64,000 bases of DNA, taken from contig JASLGG010000032.1 in the NCBI GenBank assembly GCA_030150265.1, positions 186,001 through 250,000 on the forward strand, in the 5' to 3' direction. Each line of letters opens with the position of its first letter. The stretch's first letter is position 1. The translations under genes were made by a program, and so were the position numbers. The stretch is from Protaetiibacter sp. (GTDB taxonomy: Bacteria > Actinomycetota > Actinomycetes > Actinomycetales > Microbacteriaceae). The notes below the pieces were generated by a model that was not told where the DNA came from, made no database searches, and saw only the letters and a list, made by a program, of their open reading frames with translations. This document shows, piece by piece, positions 25,339 through 34,121 of the stretch.

Positions 25339-26865
25339 ATGAAGACACTGCTGATCAAGATCGTCGCGCTCGGCATCCTCGACGCGATCGCGGTCACCTC
25401 GATCCTCGTGCTCGCCGCGAAGGGCGACTGGATCGTCACGGGCATCGTGGTCGTCGTGACGGCGGCCCTCAACTACGTCTACCTGCGCCCGGGGCTGCTC
25501 CCCGCGAAGTACCTCGCCCCGGGGCTCGTCTTCCTCGCCGTCTTCCAGATCTTCGTGGTGCTCTACAGCGGCTACATCGCGTTCACCAACTACGGCGACG
25601 GGCACAACTCCACCAAGGAGGACGCGGTCGCGGCCATCGAGATGGCCGCCCAGAAGCGCGTCCCCGACTCCCCCGCCTACCAGCTCACCGTGCTCGAGCA
25701 GGGCGGCACGTTCAGCTTCCTCGTGACCGCGCCCGACGGCGAGGTCTCCCTCGGCGGCGTCGACCGCCCGCTCGAGACGGTTCACGACTACGGCACCGAC
25801 GCCACCGGCAAGGCCGACTCGGTGCCCGGCTACACGACCCTCGGCTTCGCCGACCTCATCCAGCACCAGGCGGAGATCGCCGGCATGTCGGTACCGCTCG
25901 GCGACGACCTCTCCGAGGGCGTGCTGCGCACCCCCGACGGCTCGGCCGGCTACCTCTACCGCGCATCCCTCGTCTACGACGAGCAGGCCGACTCCTTCAC
26001 CGACACCGAGACGGGCGTCGTCTACCGCGACGACGGCCACGGCTCCTTCACGAGCGAAGCCGGCCGCTCGCTCGTGCCCGGCTGGAAGATCGACGTCGGC
26101 TTCGAGAACTTCGCGCGCGCCTTCGGCGAGCCCTCGATCCGCGGCCCGCTCATCGGCGTGACGCTCTGGACCTTCGCCTTCGCGATCCTCTCGGTGCTCA
26201 CGACCTTCGGGCTCGGGCTCTTCCTCGCGATCGTCTTCAACGACTGGCGGATGCGGGGGCGCAAGGTCTACCGCGTGCTCGTGATCCTGCCGTACGCGTT
26301 CCCCGCGTTCCTCTCGGGCCTCGTGTGGCTCGGCCTGCTCAACCAGGACTACGGCTTCGTCAACCAGGTGCTCTTCGGCGGCGCCGCGATCCCCTGGCTG
26401 ACCGATCCCTGGCTCGCCAAGGTGAGCGTGCTGACGCTCAACCTCTGGCTCGGCTTCCCCTACATGTTCCTCGTGTGCACGGGGGCGCTGCAGTCCATCC
26501 CCGACGAGCTCATGGAGGCGGCGCGCGTCGACGGGGCGCGACCGTGGGCGGTGTTCCGGCTCATCAAGCTGCCGCTGCTGCTCGTGTCGGTGGCGCCGCT
26601 GCTCATCTCGTCGTTCGCGTTCAACTTCAACAACTTCAACGTGATCTACATGCTCACCGGCGGCGGCCCCCGCAACCCCGCGGCGGGCGTCGACGCGGGC
26701 GCCACGGACCTGCTCATCACGCTCGTCTACAAGGTGGCGTTCGGCTCGGGCACGGGTCGCGACTACGGCCTCGCGAGCGCCTTCGCGATCATCATCTTCG
26801 TGGTCGTGGCGATCGTCTCGGCGATCGGCTTCCGCCGCACCCGCGCACTGGAGGACCTGAACTGA
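25339..26865 (+). CDS. malF: Maltose ABC permease MalF
   Basis: 508-aa permease, much longer than the MalF-like protein at 13846 because it has the large extracytoplasmic loop of true MalF. Three N-terminal hydrophobic segments (including LGILDAIAVTSILVLAAKGDW and LAPGLVFLAVFQIFVVLYSGYIAF) precede a soluble loop of about 170 residues that touches MalE. The later helices include VTLWTFAFAILSVLTTFGLGLF and the EAA loop is ELMEAARVDGARPWAVFRLIKLP near residue 393. ATG start at 25339; the stop overlaps malG by TGATG. Confidence 0.93.
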   Translation: MKTLLIKIVALGILDAIAVTSILVLAAKGDWIVTGIVVVVTAALNYVYLRPGLLPAKYLAPGLVFLAVFQIFVVLYSGYIAFTNYGDGHNSTKEDAVAAIEMAAQKRVPDSPAYQLTVLEQGGTFSFLVTAPDGEVSLGGVDRPLETVHDYGTDATGKADSVPGYTTLGFADLIQHQAEIAGMSVPLGDDLSEGVLRTPDGSAGYLYRASLVYDEQADSFTDTETGVVYRDDGHGSFTSEAGRSLVPGWKIDVGFENFARAFGEPSIRGPLIGVTLWTFAFAILSVLTTFGLGLFLAIVFNDWRMRGRKVYRVLVILPYAFPAFLSGLVWLGLLNQDYGFVNQVLFGGAAIPWLTDPWLAKVSVLTLNLWLGFPYMFLVCTGALQSIPDELMEAARVDGARPWAVFRLIKLPLLLVSVAPLLISSFAFNFNNFNVIYMLTGGGPRNPAAGVDAGATDLLITLVYKVAFGSGTGRDYGLASAFAIIIFVVVAIVSAIGFRRTRALEDLN

Positions 26866-27758
26866 TGGCCGACACGACCGTCCGCACGGCACCGCGCCGT
26901 CGTCCCTCGTTCCTGCGCTGGTTCACGGCGACCGGCTGGCGGCACCTCGTGGGGATCGCCACGGTGCTCTTCGCGATCTTCCCGCTCGTCTACGTGCTCT
27001 CGGCATCCCTCAACCCGAACGGCACGCTCGTCGGCTCGAACCAGCTGTTCCGCACGATCGACATCGGCAACTACTTCGCGCTGTTCCAGCGGCCCTCGCA
27101 GCCCTACGCCGCCTGGTTCGGCAACACCCTCATGATCGGCATCGTGAGCGCCGCCGGCACCGTGTTCCTAGGTGCGCTCGCCGCCTACGCCTTCTCGCGG
27201 ATGCGGTTCCGCGGTCGGCGGGTGGGCCTGCTGAGCCTGCTGCTCGTGCAGATGTTCCCGCAGCTGCTCGGCGTCGTGGCGATCTTCCTGCTGCTGAGCG
27301 CGATCGGCGACATCTTCCCGCTGCTCGGACTCGGCAGCCAGCTCGGCCTCATCATGGTCTACCTGGGAGGCGCGCTCGGCGTGAACACCTACCTCATGTA
27401 CGGCTTCTTCAACACCGTGCCGACCTCCATCGACGAGGCGGCGAAGCTCGACGGCGCCGGTCACGCCCGCATCTTCTTCACGATCATCCTGCGGCTCGTG
27501 GCCCCGATCCTCGCGGTCGTCGGTCTGCTGTCGTTCGTCGGCACGACCGGAGAGTTCGTGATCGCGAGCGTCGTGCTGACCGAGCCGAGCACGCAGACGC
27601 TCGCGGTGGGGCTCTACCAGTTCGTCTCGCAGGAGACCTCGAAGAACTGGACGCTGTTCTCGGCGGGCGCCGTGCTGGCGGCGATCCCCGTGATGGTGCT
27701 GTTCCTCTTCCTGCAGAAGTACATCGTGGGCGGCCTCACGGCGGGAGCGGTCAAGTGA
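26865..27758 (+). CDS. malG: Maltose ABC permease MalG
   Basis: 297-aa second permease of the maltose importer. First helix LVGIATVLFAIFPLVYVLSASLNP; EAA loop SIDEAAKLDGAGHARIFFTIILRL near residue 190; C terminus LFLQKYIVGGLTAGAVK, which is the canonical MalG end and contacts the ATPase. ATG at 26865 overlaps the malF stop, and the next GH13 start overlaps the malG stop by GTGA, so malF, malG and the hydrolase are coupled. Confidence 0.93.
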   Translation: MADTTVRTAPRRRPSFLRWFTATGWRHLVGIATVLFAIFPLVYVLSASLNPNGTLVGSNQLFRTIDIGNYFALFQRPSQPYAAWFGNTLMIGIVSAAGTVFLGALAAYAFSRMRFRGRRVGLLSLLLVQMFPQLLGVVAIFLLLSAIGDIFPLLGLGSQLGLIMVYLGGALGVNTYLMYGFFNTVPTSIDEAAKLDGAGHARIFFTIILRLVAPILAVVGLLSFVGTTGEFVIASVVLTEPSTQTLAVGLYQFVSQETSKNWTLFSAGAVLAAIPVMVLFLFLQKYIVGGLTAGAVK

Positions 27759-29695
27759 GCGCGGCATCCGCGTCCGTCCCCGGGCTCGCGCCGCACCACG
27801 ACGGCTCCCCGCTGCACGTGTCGACGCAGAGCCCGGCGCTCGGCGACACGGTGCACGTGCGGCTGCGCGTGCCCCCGGGGCACGGCCCGCTGCGCGCCGT
27901 GCGGGTGCGCTCCAACCCCGACCACGAGCCCCGCTGGGACGAGGCGACGCGCCTCGGCGCGGATGCCGCTGGCTGGGAGTGGTGGGAGGCCGCGGTCGTC
28001 GTGGCGAACCCCCGGCACGGCTACCGCTGGCTGCTCGTGGGGGAGTCCGGCGAGGTGGAGTGGCTCGGTCAGTCGGGCCTCAGCCGCACCGAGGTGCTCG
28101 ACGCCGAGGACTTCGCGCTCGTGGCGGGCAACCCGCCGCCCTCGTGGCTCGCCGAGACCGTCATGTACCAGGTCTTCCCCGACCGCTTCGCGCGCTCCGC
28201 GGCGGCGGACGCCCGGCCCACGCCCGACTGGGCGATCCCGGCATCGTGGGACGACCCCGTCGACCCGGTGCTCCCCGGCCGCTCGCAGCAGTTCTACGGT
28301 GGCGACCTCGACGGGATCGTGGAGCACCTCGACCACCTCGTCGAGCTCGGCGTCACGCTGCTCTACCTGACGCCCGTGTTCCCGGGGGCCTCGAACCACC
28401 GCTACGACGCCTCGAGCTTCGCCGAGGTCGACCCGCTGCTCGGCGGCGACGAGGCGCTCGCGCGGCTCGTGGAGGCGGCGCACGCCCGCGGCATCCGGGT
28501 GATCGGCGACCTCACGAGCAACCACTCGGGCGACCGGCACGAGTGGTTCCGGGCGGCGTACGAGCATCCGGGAGCGCCCGAGGGCTCGTTCTACTACTTC
28601 CGCGACACGGAGCACACCGAGTACGAGTCGTGGCTCGGCACCCCGACGCTGCCCAAGTTCGACTGGAGCTCGCCCGAGCTGCGCCGCCGCTTCATCGAGG
28701 GGCCCGACTCGATCGTCGGGCGGTGGCTGCGGCCGCCGTACTCGCTCGACGGCTGGCGCATCGACGTGGCCAACATGACCGGCCGCCTCGGCGAGGTGGA
28801 CCTGAACGCGGAGGTGCGCCAGGCCATCCGGCGCACGATGACGGACATCTCGCCCGACACGATCCTGCTCGCCGAGTCGACGAACGACGCGTCGAGCGAC
28901 TTCCAGGGCGACGCGTGGCACGGGCCGATGACCTACACCGACTTCACGAGGCCGGTGTGGGGCTGGCTCAGCGCCCCCGACGGCACGCCCTGGCAGGATG
29001 CCGAGGGCCGCTGGCACGACGACCCGTGGTTCTTCGGCCAGCCGATCGGCGGCATCCCGCGCTACACCGCCCGCGAGGCCTGGCAGCAGATGCAGCGCTA
29101 CGCGGCCCAGCTGCCGTGGCGCGTGCGGCTCGCGACGATGCACGCGCTCGACACCCACGACACCGCGCGGTTCCGCACGCACGCCGCGGAGGGCGCGGTG
29201 CCGGTGGCGCTCGGGCTCTCCGTGAGCCTGCCCGGCATCCCGGTGGTCTTCGCGGGTGACGAGTTCGGCCTGACCGGCACCGACGGCGAGGACTCGCGCA
29301 CGCCGATCCCGTGGGGGCGCGAGGCGGATGCGGCGGAGTCGCTCGAGCTCTACCGCGAGCTGATCGGGCTGCGGCACCGGCATCCGGTGCTCGCCACCGG
29401 CGGCCTGCGCTGGCTGCACGTGGACGACGACGCGATGGTGTTCGTGCGCGAGGGCGCCGACGAGACCGTGCTCGTGCTCGCCGCGCGCGGCGATGTCGAC
29501 GTCGAGCTGGTGCCGGGCGTCGTGGCGGGCGCCGAGTCGGCGGTGGCGGTCACGGGGCGGGCGTCGCTCGCGCTCGCCGTGGACGCCGGACGCCGCGGCC
29601 GGGTGCGGCTCACGGCGACGGGTCCGGTGTTCGCGGCGTGGTCGCTGCCGGGCGTGGTGGCACCGTCGGGCGCGGGCGGTGGTGCGGCCTCCTGA
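27755..29695 (+). CDS. GH13 maltodextrin glucosidase/neopullulanase with N-terminal beta domain
   Basis: 646-aa cytosolic enzyme. Residues 1 to about 120 form an Ig-like beta domain (HVSTQSPALGDTVHVRLRVP, GYRWLLVGESGEVEWL) as in neopullulanase, cyclomaltodextrinase and MalZ. The barrel follows from ETVMYQVFPDRFARS. Motifs: DLTSNHSGDRHEWF (I), GWRIDVANMTG with catalytic Asp (II), ILLAESTNDAS with Glu (III), LDTHDTARF (IV). It likely trims imported maltodextrins, with glucose or maltose as products. Last gene of the malEFG operon, with GTG start overlapping malG. The shorter homologue at 15620 lacks the N-terminal domain. Confidence 0.9.
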   Translation: MSAASASVPGLAPHHDGSPLHVSTQSPALGDTVHVRLRVPPGHGPLRAVRVRSNPDHEPRWDEATRLGADAAGWEWWEAAVVVANPRHGYRWLLVGESGEVEWLGQSGLSRTEVLDAEDFALVAGNPPPSWLAETVMYQVFPDRFARSAAADARPTPDWAIPASWDDPVDPVLPGRSQQFYGGDLDGIVEHLDHLVELGVTLLYLTPVFPGASNHRYDASSFAEVDPLLGGDEALARLVEAAHARGIRVIGDLTSNHSGDRHEWFRAAYEHPGAPEGSFYYFRDTEHTEYESWLGTPTLPKFDWSSPELRRRFIEGPDSIVGRWLRPPYSLDGWRIDVANMTGRLGEVDLNAEVRQAIRRTMTDISPDTILLAESTNDASSDFQGDAWHGPMTYTDFTRPVWGWLSAPDGTPWQDAEGRWHDDPWFFGQPIGGIPRYTAREAWQQMQRYAAQLPWRVRLATMHALDTHDTARFRTHAAEGAVPVALGLSVSLPGIPVVFAGDEFGLTGTDGEDSRTPIPWGREADAAESLELYRELIGLRHRHPVLATGGLRWLHVDDDAMVFVREGADETVLVLAARGDVDVELVPGVVAGAESAVAVTGRASLALAVDAGRRGRVRLTATGPVFAAWSLPGVVAPSGAGGGAAS

Positions 29696-29726
29696 AGGGG
29701 CGCATCCACTCCTCCCCAGCACCGCA

Positions 29727-29757
29727 GTAGGCGGGCTTTCTGCAGAAGCTGCCCTAC
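29727..29757 (+). terminator. Possible terminator hairpin after the maltose operon
   Basis: Interrupted stem GTAG-GGGC / GCCC-TAC around a central TTCTGCAGAA palindrome, about 30 bp after the GH13 stop. No T-run follows. Moderate support from position only. Confidence 0.4.
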
Positions 29758-29832
29758 CTCTCCCGGTCCGCGGCTCGCGCGCGTAGCCTGGCACGAGACC
29801 GATTCGCCGCCCATCGAGAGTGAGGTGCCGCT

Positions 29833-30081
29833 GTGACGATCGAGCTTCTCTCCCTCGTGCTCACCGCCTTCGGCGCGGCGGCGACCGTGCTCGGCGGCGT
29901 CGCGACGATGCTGGGGCTGTTCACGCGTCGTCTCGATGCACGGCTCGACAGGGTCGATGCGCGCTTCGAGCGGGTGGACGAGCAGCTCGCCGAGCTGCGG
30001 CGCGATGTCGCCGCCAACACGGTCGCGATCGCGCGACTCGAGGGGCCTCCTCCGCGGCTGATGCTGGGTGCCTCGCGCTGA
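29833..30081 (+). CDS. Small membrane protein with C-terminal coiled coil
   Basis: 82-aa hypothetical protein. The first 30 residues form one membrane helix (LLSLVLTAFGAAATVLGGVATMLGLF); residues about 32-67 have a strong heptad pattern of Leu/Val with charged residues (RLDARLDRVDARFERVDEQLAELRRDV), typical of a short coiled coil. No known family recognised; similar short anchor-plus-coil proteins are common in actinobacteria. GTG start with GAGTGAGGTG upstream. It stands alone between the maltose operon and tRNA-Thr. Confidence 0.7.
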   Translation: MTIELLSLVLTAFGAAATVLGGVATMLGLFTRRLDARLDRVDARFERVDEQLAELRRDVAANTVAIARLEGPPPRLMLGASR

Positions 30082-30140
30082 CATCAGCCGCTCTCTCGGG
30101 ATGATAGGCTCTCCCGGTGCCTCGGCGTGATCCGTGGTGC

Positions 30141-30212
<72 letters not shown>

Positions 30213-30255
30213 CTGTTCGTCGGAGCGGGGCTCCACCCCTGCCCGGCGAACTCGT

Positions 30256-30329
30256 GGCTGAGTAGCTCAGTTGGTGAGAGCGCACGACTCATAATCGTGA
30301 GGTCGCGGGTTCGAGTCCCGCCTCAGCTA
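30256..30329 (+). tRNA. tRNA-Met (anticodon CAT, elongator type)
   Basis: 74-nt tRNA 43 nt after tRNA-Thr. Acceptor GGCTGAG/CTCAGCT (terminal G-U pair), anticodon stem ACGA/TCGT with loop CTCATAA, T-arm GGTTCGAGTCC. The anticodon arm is that of elongator Met tRNAs in actinobacteria. Confidence 0.93.
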
Positions 30330-30333
30330 CCGA

Positions 30334-31413
30334 TCAGGGAACCCGGAGTTCGCGGAGCGGGTCTCGCCGGGACGCAAAAAGCGCCGGGAGTACGGCGGCG
30401 AGCGTGGCAGCCGAGATCGCCAGGATCGCGGTTCCAGCGATGAACGACACGCCGGGGAGCGCGCTCCCGCTGACGATCAGCCATCCGATGGAGCCGAGTG
30501 TTCCGATGGCGGCTCCGATCAGCGCGAGCAGGGTCACCTGGGTCAAGAGAAGCGCGATGATCAGGTGCTGCGATGCTCCGAGGGCTCGCCTTCGTCCGAA
30601 GTCTTTGCGGCGAAGGGTCACCAAGGCGAAGAGGACCGAAGCGACCAAGACCGTCGAGATCGCGAAGACGAGGAGCACCAGTCCTCGCCCGTATTCTCCG
30701 AGCTGACCGGCGACGATCGCGCGCAACTCCGCGAGCTTGCTGCTGGTCTCGATCTTGACCTTCGTGGGATCGTCCGCGCCCAGCACAGAGTAGACGGCGC
30801 TCGAAAGGCCGGCCACAGTCTGGGGCTTCTTCGCGACGATGATCAGCACGGACACGGGTGCATCGACGTCAGGCGGCAACGGGCGGACCACGAGCGGTTC
30901 CATGAAGGCGAGGCTCGAGGGAACATGCAGAGCTCCACGGATGGAGAAGTCGACTCCGTCCACGGAGCTCAGCCCCCCTGCGGCGGAGGTGAATCCGAGC
31001 TCGTGAAGAGCTTGGGGCGAGGCCCACACCTCGCGGTCGTCGTCGCCGGTTTCGTGGTTCGGGATCCACGCGTTGCGCACCGGCACCTTGGGTCCCCCCG
31101 GAATTTCGGTCGCGGTCGTGTCGACCGGCGGGCCGAACGCGCCTATCCATTCGATTCCGTGGAGCGCCGCGACGCGGCCCATGACGCGTGAGTCGAGTCC
31201 TGCGGCGGGTTCGGCTCGAACGATGATCGACCGAGTCCCCACGGAGTCGATCGATCCGAGGACGGCGTTCTCGGCAGCCGCCGTGCGTCCCGTGGTGAGG
31301 AGGATGGTCGCGCACATGGATGCGACGATCAGCACCGTCATCGCGAAGAAGACCGGCTGAGACGACGCGGAGACCCACGCCTCCCGTACGAGCGCGCGTA
31401 AGCGGGCGGTCAC
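30334..31413 (-). CDS. FtsX/MacB-type ABC transporter permease
   Basis: 359-aa permease. One N-terminal helix (QPVFFAMTVLIVASMCATILL) is followed by an extracytoplasmic domain of about 180 residues and three C-terminal helices (GLVLLVFAISTVLVASVLFAL, LLLTQVTLLALIGAAIGTLG and ISAATLAAVLPALFA), which is the MacB/FtsX layout; such permeases work by mechanotransmission and do not pass substrate through the membrane. It ends with the usual RRDPLRELRVP tail. The GTG start overlaps the ATPase stop as GTGA. Final gene of a five-gene cassette; its stop lies 4 nt from tRNA-Met, which is on the other strand. Confidence 0.85.
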   Translation of the reverse strand: MTARLRALVREAWVSASSQPVFFAMTVLIVASMCATILLTTGRTAAAENAVLGSIDSVGTRSIIVRAEPAAGLDSRVMGRVAALHGIEWIGAFGPPVDTTATEIPGGPKVPVRNAWIPNHETGDDDREVWASPQALHELGFTSAAGGLSSVDGVDFSIRGALHVPSSLAFMEPLVVRPLPPDVDAPVSVLIIVAKKPQTVAGLSSAVYSVLGADDPTKVKIETSSKLAELRAIVAGQLGEYGRGLVLLVFAISTVLVASVLFALVTLRRKDFGRRRALGASQHLIIALLLTQVTLLALIGAAIGTLGSIGWLIVSGSALPGVSFIAGTAILAISAATLAAVLPALFASRRDPLRELRVP

Positions 31414-32042
31414 AACGGGATCACCTGATCGCACCGTCGTGCAAGGAGCGGGTCATGGGTCACGATCACCACCGTGTTGCCGGCCGATGCATGCTTCTGG
31501 AAGGCCCCCACCACAACCTCGGCGGTCTGCGGATCGAGATTCCCGGTGGGTTCATCGGCGAGCAGGATGCGCGGGTTGCCCAAGAGCGCCCGACATAGCG
31601 CCACTCGTTGCGCCTGGCCCCCGGATACCTGACCTGGGCGTGCAGTCGCGCGCAGATCGACGCCGAACTCCTCCAACAGCGCATTCGCTCGGCGAGCAGC
31701 CGTCGCGCGCGACTCATTCCGGTAGAGAGTCGTCTCCAGCACGTTGTCGAGGACGGTGCGAGAGGCATCGAGTGCCGAATCCTGGAAGACGAACCCGAAT
31801 GTGCTGGCCCGCAAGCCCGCACGCGCAGAGTCGCGCAACCCGCTCGTGGGCTCGCCGGCTACGACGATCTCACCCGCCAGCGGCTTGAGCATGAGGCCGA
31901 GGACATAGAGCAGGGTCGACTTCCCCTTGCCCGACGGGCCGGTGATGGCACTGACCGTTCCTTCGGGGAAGCTGATGTCCAGTTCAGAGAGGATCGGGGC
32001 GTCGGGACGATATCCGAATGTCACGCCGATGGTCTCCAACAT
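31410..32042 (-). CDS. ABC transporter ATP-binding protein (MacB/LolD type)
   Basis: 210-aa ATPase. Walker A is GPSGKGKST, with Lys in place of the more usual Ser at the fifth position; Q-loop FVFQDSALDASRTV; signature VSGGQAQRVALCRALLG; Walker B ILLADEPTGNLD; switch VIVTHDPLLARRCD. All catalytic residues are intact. GNLD after Walker B is the mark of the LolD/MacB/FtsE clade, which agrees with the FtsX-like permease. The ATG overlaps the stop of the adaptor gene (ATGA), and its stop overlaps the permease start, so all are coupled. Confidence 0.9.
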   Translation of the reverse strand: MLETIGVTFGYRPDAPILSELDISFPEGTVSAITGPSGKGKSTLLYVLGLMLKPLAGEIVVAGEPTSGLRDSARAGLRASTFGFVFQDSALDASRTVLDNVLETTLYRNESRATAARRANALLEEFGVDLRATARPGQVSGGQAQRVALCRALLGNPRILLADEPTGNLDPQTAEVVVGAFQKHASAGNTVVIVTHDPLLARRCDQVIPL

Positions 32043-33109
32043 CACGTCGTGCCGGCGTTCGCGATGCGCACGGCGAGGCCCGTCGACACGCCGCTGACGG
32101 CGCTCATGCCCTTGGCCGTCGCCAGAACCGTGACGGGATGATCCACGCCCGCGCGGTCGACGACCACCAGACTCCCATCACCTCTGGTGATCAGGGCGGC
32201 GGTCGGAACGACCGATCCGTGGACGGGGTTGACGAGGACGATCTCCGCAGGGAGGAGCGTCTCGGTTCCCACCGGGATCTGGTCGCATCGATCTCCGCAG
32301 ATCGCACCCCCTTCCGCGGCCTCGAGGACGAGTTCGATCTTGTCGTCCTCGGATCGGAGGTCGGTGACTGACGCGAGCCACCGTTCACCATCCGGCCCGG
32401 TGATTCGCACTGTGGCGCCGATGCGGACGGCCGACGCCTGGGTGGCGGTGACGGGCACCGTCATCCGGGGCGCGACCCCCAGGCTCAGGATCGCCTTCTC
32501 GCCGCCTGCCAAAACTGCTCCCCGGCTGATGTCCTCCGGATCGAGTGTGAGGCGAACCGGGAGCGACGGGATGAACACGATGTCGGCGGGGAGCACGACG
32601 CCGGTGGGTTCCATTCCCAGGGAGTTCTGCCATGTGCGCACCGCCGCTCGGGTCGCGGCACCGAAGTTCCCGTCAGCCGTGCCGGAGTACATGCCGAGCT
32701 GAGTGAGCAGTTCCTGCAATTGAGCTACGTCGTGCCCCCTGGCTCCCGTGCTGAGACCGCGGAACATCGGCACGTCGCCCGTCGCCACCACCACGGGTCG
32801 GAGGTCGACCGTGTAGAGGACGTCCCCGGGATGGGCCTCGCCTCCCGGCACCAGGCCGATCGACGTGACCGTGCCCGTAGCACGGTTCGATCCTGCGATC
32901 GTCGCATCCCACTGTGCGACCGCGTTCACGTTCAACGAGGATCCGACGTCGCCGTCGACGACGTCGACATAGGTGAACGAGGAGCCTTCGGCGTCAGCCC
33001 GTGGTGCCACGAGAACGGCGGAGACGGCCCATCCGATCAGCGCACCGAGGCACACCAGAGCGGCTCCGCCGAGAACGAGCCTGCCGATGCGCGTGCGAGC
33101 TGCTGTCAC
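32042..33109 (-). CDS. Membrane-fusion (HlyD/MacA-like) protein with inserted peptidoglycan-binding domain
   Basis: 355-aa adaptor. N-terminal anchor helix (LVLGGAALVCLGALIGWAV), then a beta/lipoyl-like part (TGTVTSIGLVPGGEAHPGDVL), a peptidoglycan-binding type 1 domain at about residues 115-180 (GARGHDVAQLQELLTQLG, FGAATRAAVRTWQ), and beta-barrel and membrane-proximal parts to the end. Cys-Gly-Asp-Arg-Cys near residue 270 may form a disulfide loop. In a monoderm the protein may link the MacB-like transporter to the cell wall. The GTG start overlaps the lipoprotein stop (GTGA). Domain calls are by pattern, not by search. Confidence 0.8.
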   Translation of the reverse strand: MTAARTRIGRLVLGGAALVCLGALIGWAVSAVLVAPRADAEGSSFTYVDVVDGDVGSSLNVNAVAQWDATIAGSNRATGTVTSIGLVPGGEAHPGDVLYTVDLRPVVVATGDVPMFRGLSTGARGHDVAQLQELLTQLGMYSGTADGNFGAATRAAVRTWQNSLGMEPTGVVLPADIVFIPSLPVRLTLDPEDISRGAVLAGGEKAILSLGVAPRMTVPVTATQASAVRIGATVRITGPDGERWLASVTDLRSEDDKIELVLEAAEGGAICGDRCDQIPVGTETLLPAEIVLVNPVHGSVVPTAALITRGDGSLVVVDRAGVDHPVTVLATAKGMSAVSGVSTGLAVRIANAGTT

Positions 33110-33735
33110 CGGGCTGCCTCCGCGGGCGACTGGGGGCACGCGGCAAGCAGTTCGTCGATCTTCTCCGGCCCGAGTGCTTCACGGTCGATCGCGATGAAGG
33201 GTATCCAGGGGTGGGAGTTGTAGGTCTCGATGAAGGTCGGCCTGCTGGGCGGATCGGAGACCTCGGCTCCGTGCGCCTCCAGGCAGGGCACTTCGACGGC
33301 GAGGTACCAGTCGTAGAGTTCGCCGAGCTCCTCGTCCGACATCTCCCCAGTGGCCGGTTCCATCGTGTATCGAGCCTGACAGGTGTAAACGGCAACCGCG
33401 TATGGGCCGCCGCGTTGAGCTTGTGCAGCAGGGATCATGGAGCTGTCGACGCCTCGACCATCGGGCAGCGCGACCACCGGGAAGCCCAAGTCGTTGAGGC
33501 AGCCGAGCTGGACGTTCGTCCACTCCGACTCCGATACGAATCGGATCAGCTCTACATGCGGCGGGTTGTCGAGCCCCAGCCCGGCGGCGAGGTCGTTCAG
33601 GTTGGCCTCGCGCTGCTCGAGCATGAGCGGGTCGATCGATGTGGTGGGTGTCGGATCGGGTTCCGCGCACGCCACGAGGCTCGTGCCCATGACGAGCATG
33701 AGCACGAGCCCCGTGGAGAGTCGAGCTACTTGCAT
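33106..33735 (-). CDS. Lipoprotein of unknown function in the exporter cassette
   Basis: 209-aa protein with a signal peptide and lipobox LVAC (Cys23), followed by a Pro/Thr linker (PDPTPTTS) and a globular domain containing three further Cys (NVQLGCLNDLGFPV, YTCQARYTMEP, EVPCLEAHGAEV) plus one near the C terminus (AACPQSPAEAAR), probably forming disulfides. No family recognised. ATG 33735 lies inside the last codons of the secreted-peptide gene, so the two overlap by 10 bp. In bacteriocin loci a lipoprotein at this place often gives self-protection; that role is only inferred. Confidence 0.75.
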   Translation of the reverse strand: MQVARLSTGLVLMLVMGTSLVACAEPDPTPTTSIDPLMLEQREANLNDLAAGLGLDNPPHVELIRFVSESEWTNVQLGCLNDLGFPVVALPDGRGVDSSMIPAAQAQRGGPYAVAVYTCQARYTMEPATGEMSDEELGELYDWYLAVEVPCLEAHGAEVSDPPSRPTFIETYNSHPWIPFIAIDREALGPEKIDELLAACPQSPAEAAR

Positions 33736-34076
33736 GTGAGCGTGGTCGCCACCTGGTCTACGGCGCCCCAGGTTCCGGTTGCTTCCGCGCTCGCCGTTGA
33801 GATCGAGTGCCATCCGGACGGGTACGACTGGTGGTAGTGGTAGGCGGTATCCGGATTGGTCCACTGTGCGGTGATCGTGTTGTTGCGGAAGTGGAGGGTG
33901 TTGACGCCCTTGGAACTGTCCTGGATCCAGGTCACCTTGGTTCCGCAGTTGACGTTGTAGAACTCCTCGTAGCCGTATGCGCTTGCGGCCAGAGCAGGCC
34001 CGAACACGATCGATGCCACAGCCAGACCGAGCGCGCTCGCGGCGATGCTCGTTCGGGCCCGACGCTTTGTCGTCAA
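33726..34076 (-). CDS. Small secreted two-cysteine protein (bacteriocin-like candidate)
   Basis: 116-aa precursor. Basic start (TTKRRARTS), hydrophobic core, and a predicted cut after ALAASA at residue 33, leaving an 83-aa mature protein rich in Tyr, Trp, His and Thr with one Cys near each end (Cys44, Cys115). I chose TTG 34076 because AAAGGA sits 6 nt upstream and a clear promoter puts the transcript start at about 34115; the ATGs at 34103 and 34106 have no ribosome site. The pattern YHYHQSYPSGWHSIST then TGTWGAV is faintly like lactococcin 972-type bacteriocins, but the match is too weak to name it. First gene of the cassette. Confidence 0.7.
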   Translation of the reverse strand: MTTKRRARTSIAASALGLAVASIVFGPALAASAYGYEEFYNVNCGTKVTWIQDSSKGVNTLHFRNNTITAQWTNPDTAYHYHQSYPSGWHSISTASAEATGTWGAVDQVATTLTCK

Positions 34077-34121
34077 AGTGTGTCCTTTCGTCCCGCTCGT
34101 CATCATCGACGAGATTGACTC

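Noticed and set aside
34103..34106. ATG starts for the secreted two-Cys protein
   Set aside because: They lie about 9 nt from the predicted transcript start and lack a ribosome site; TTG 34076 has AAAGGA at ideal distance and a better signal peptide.
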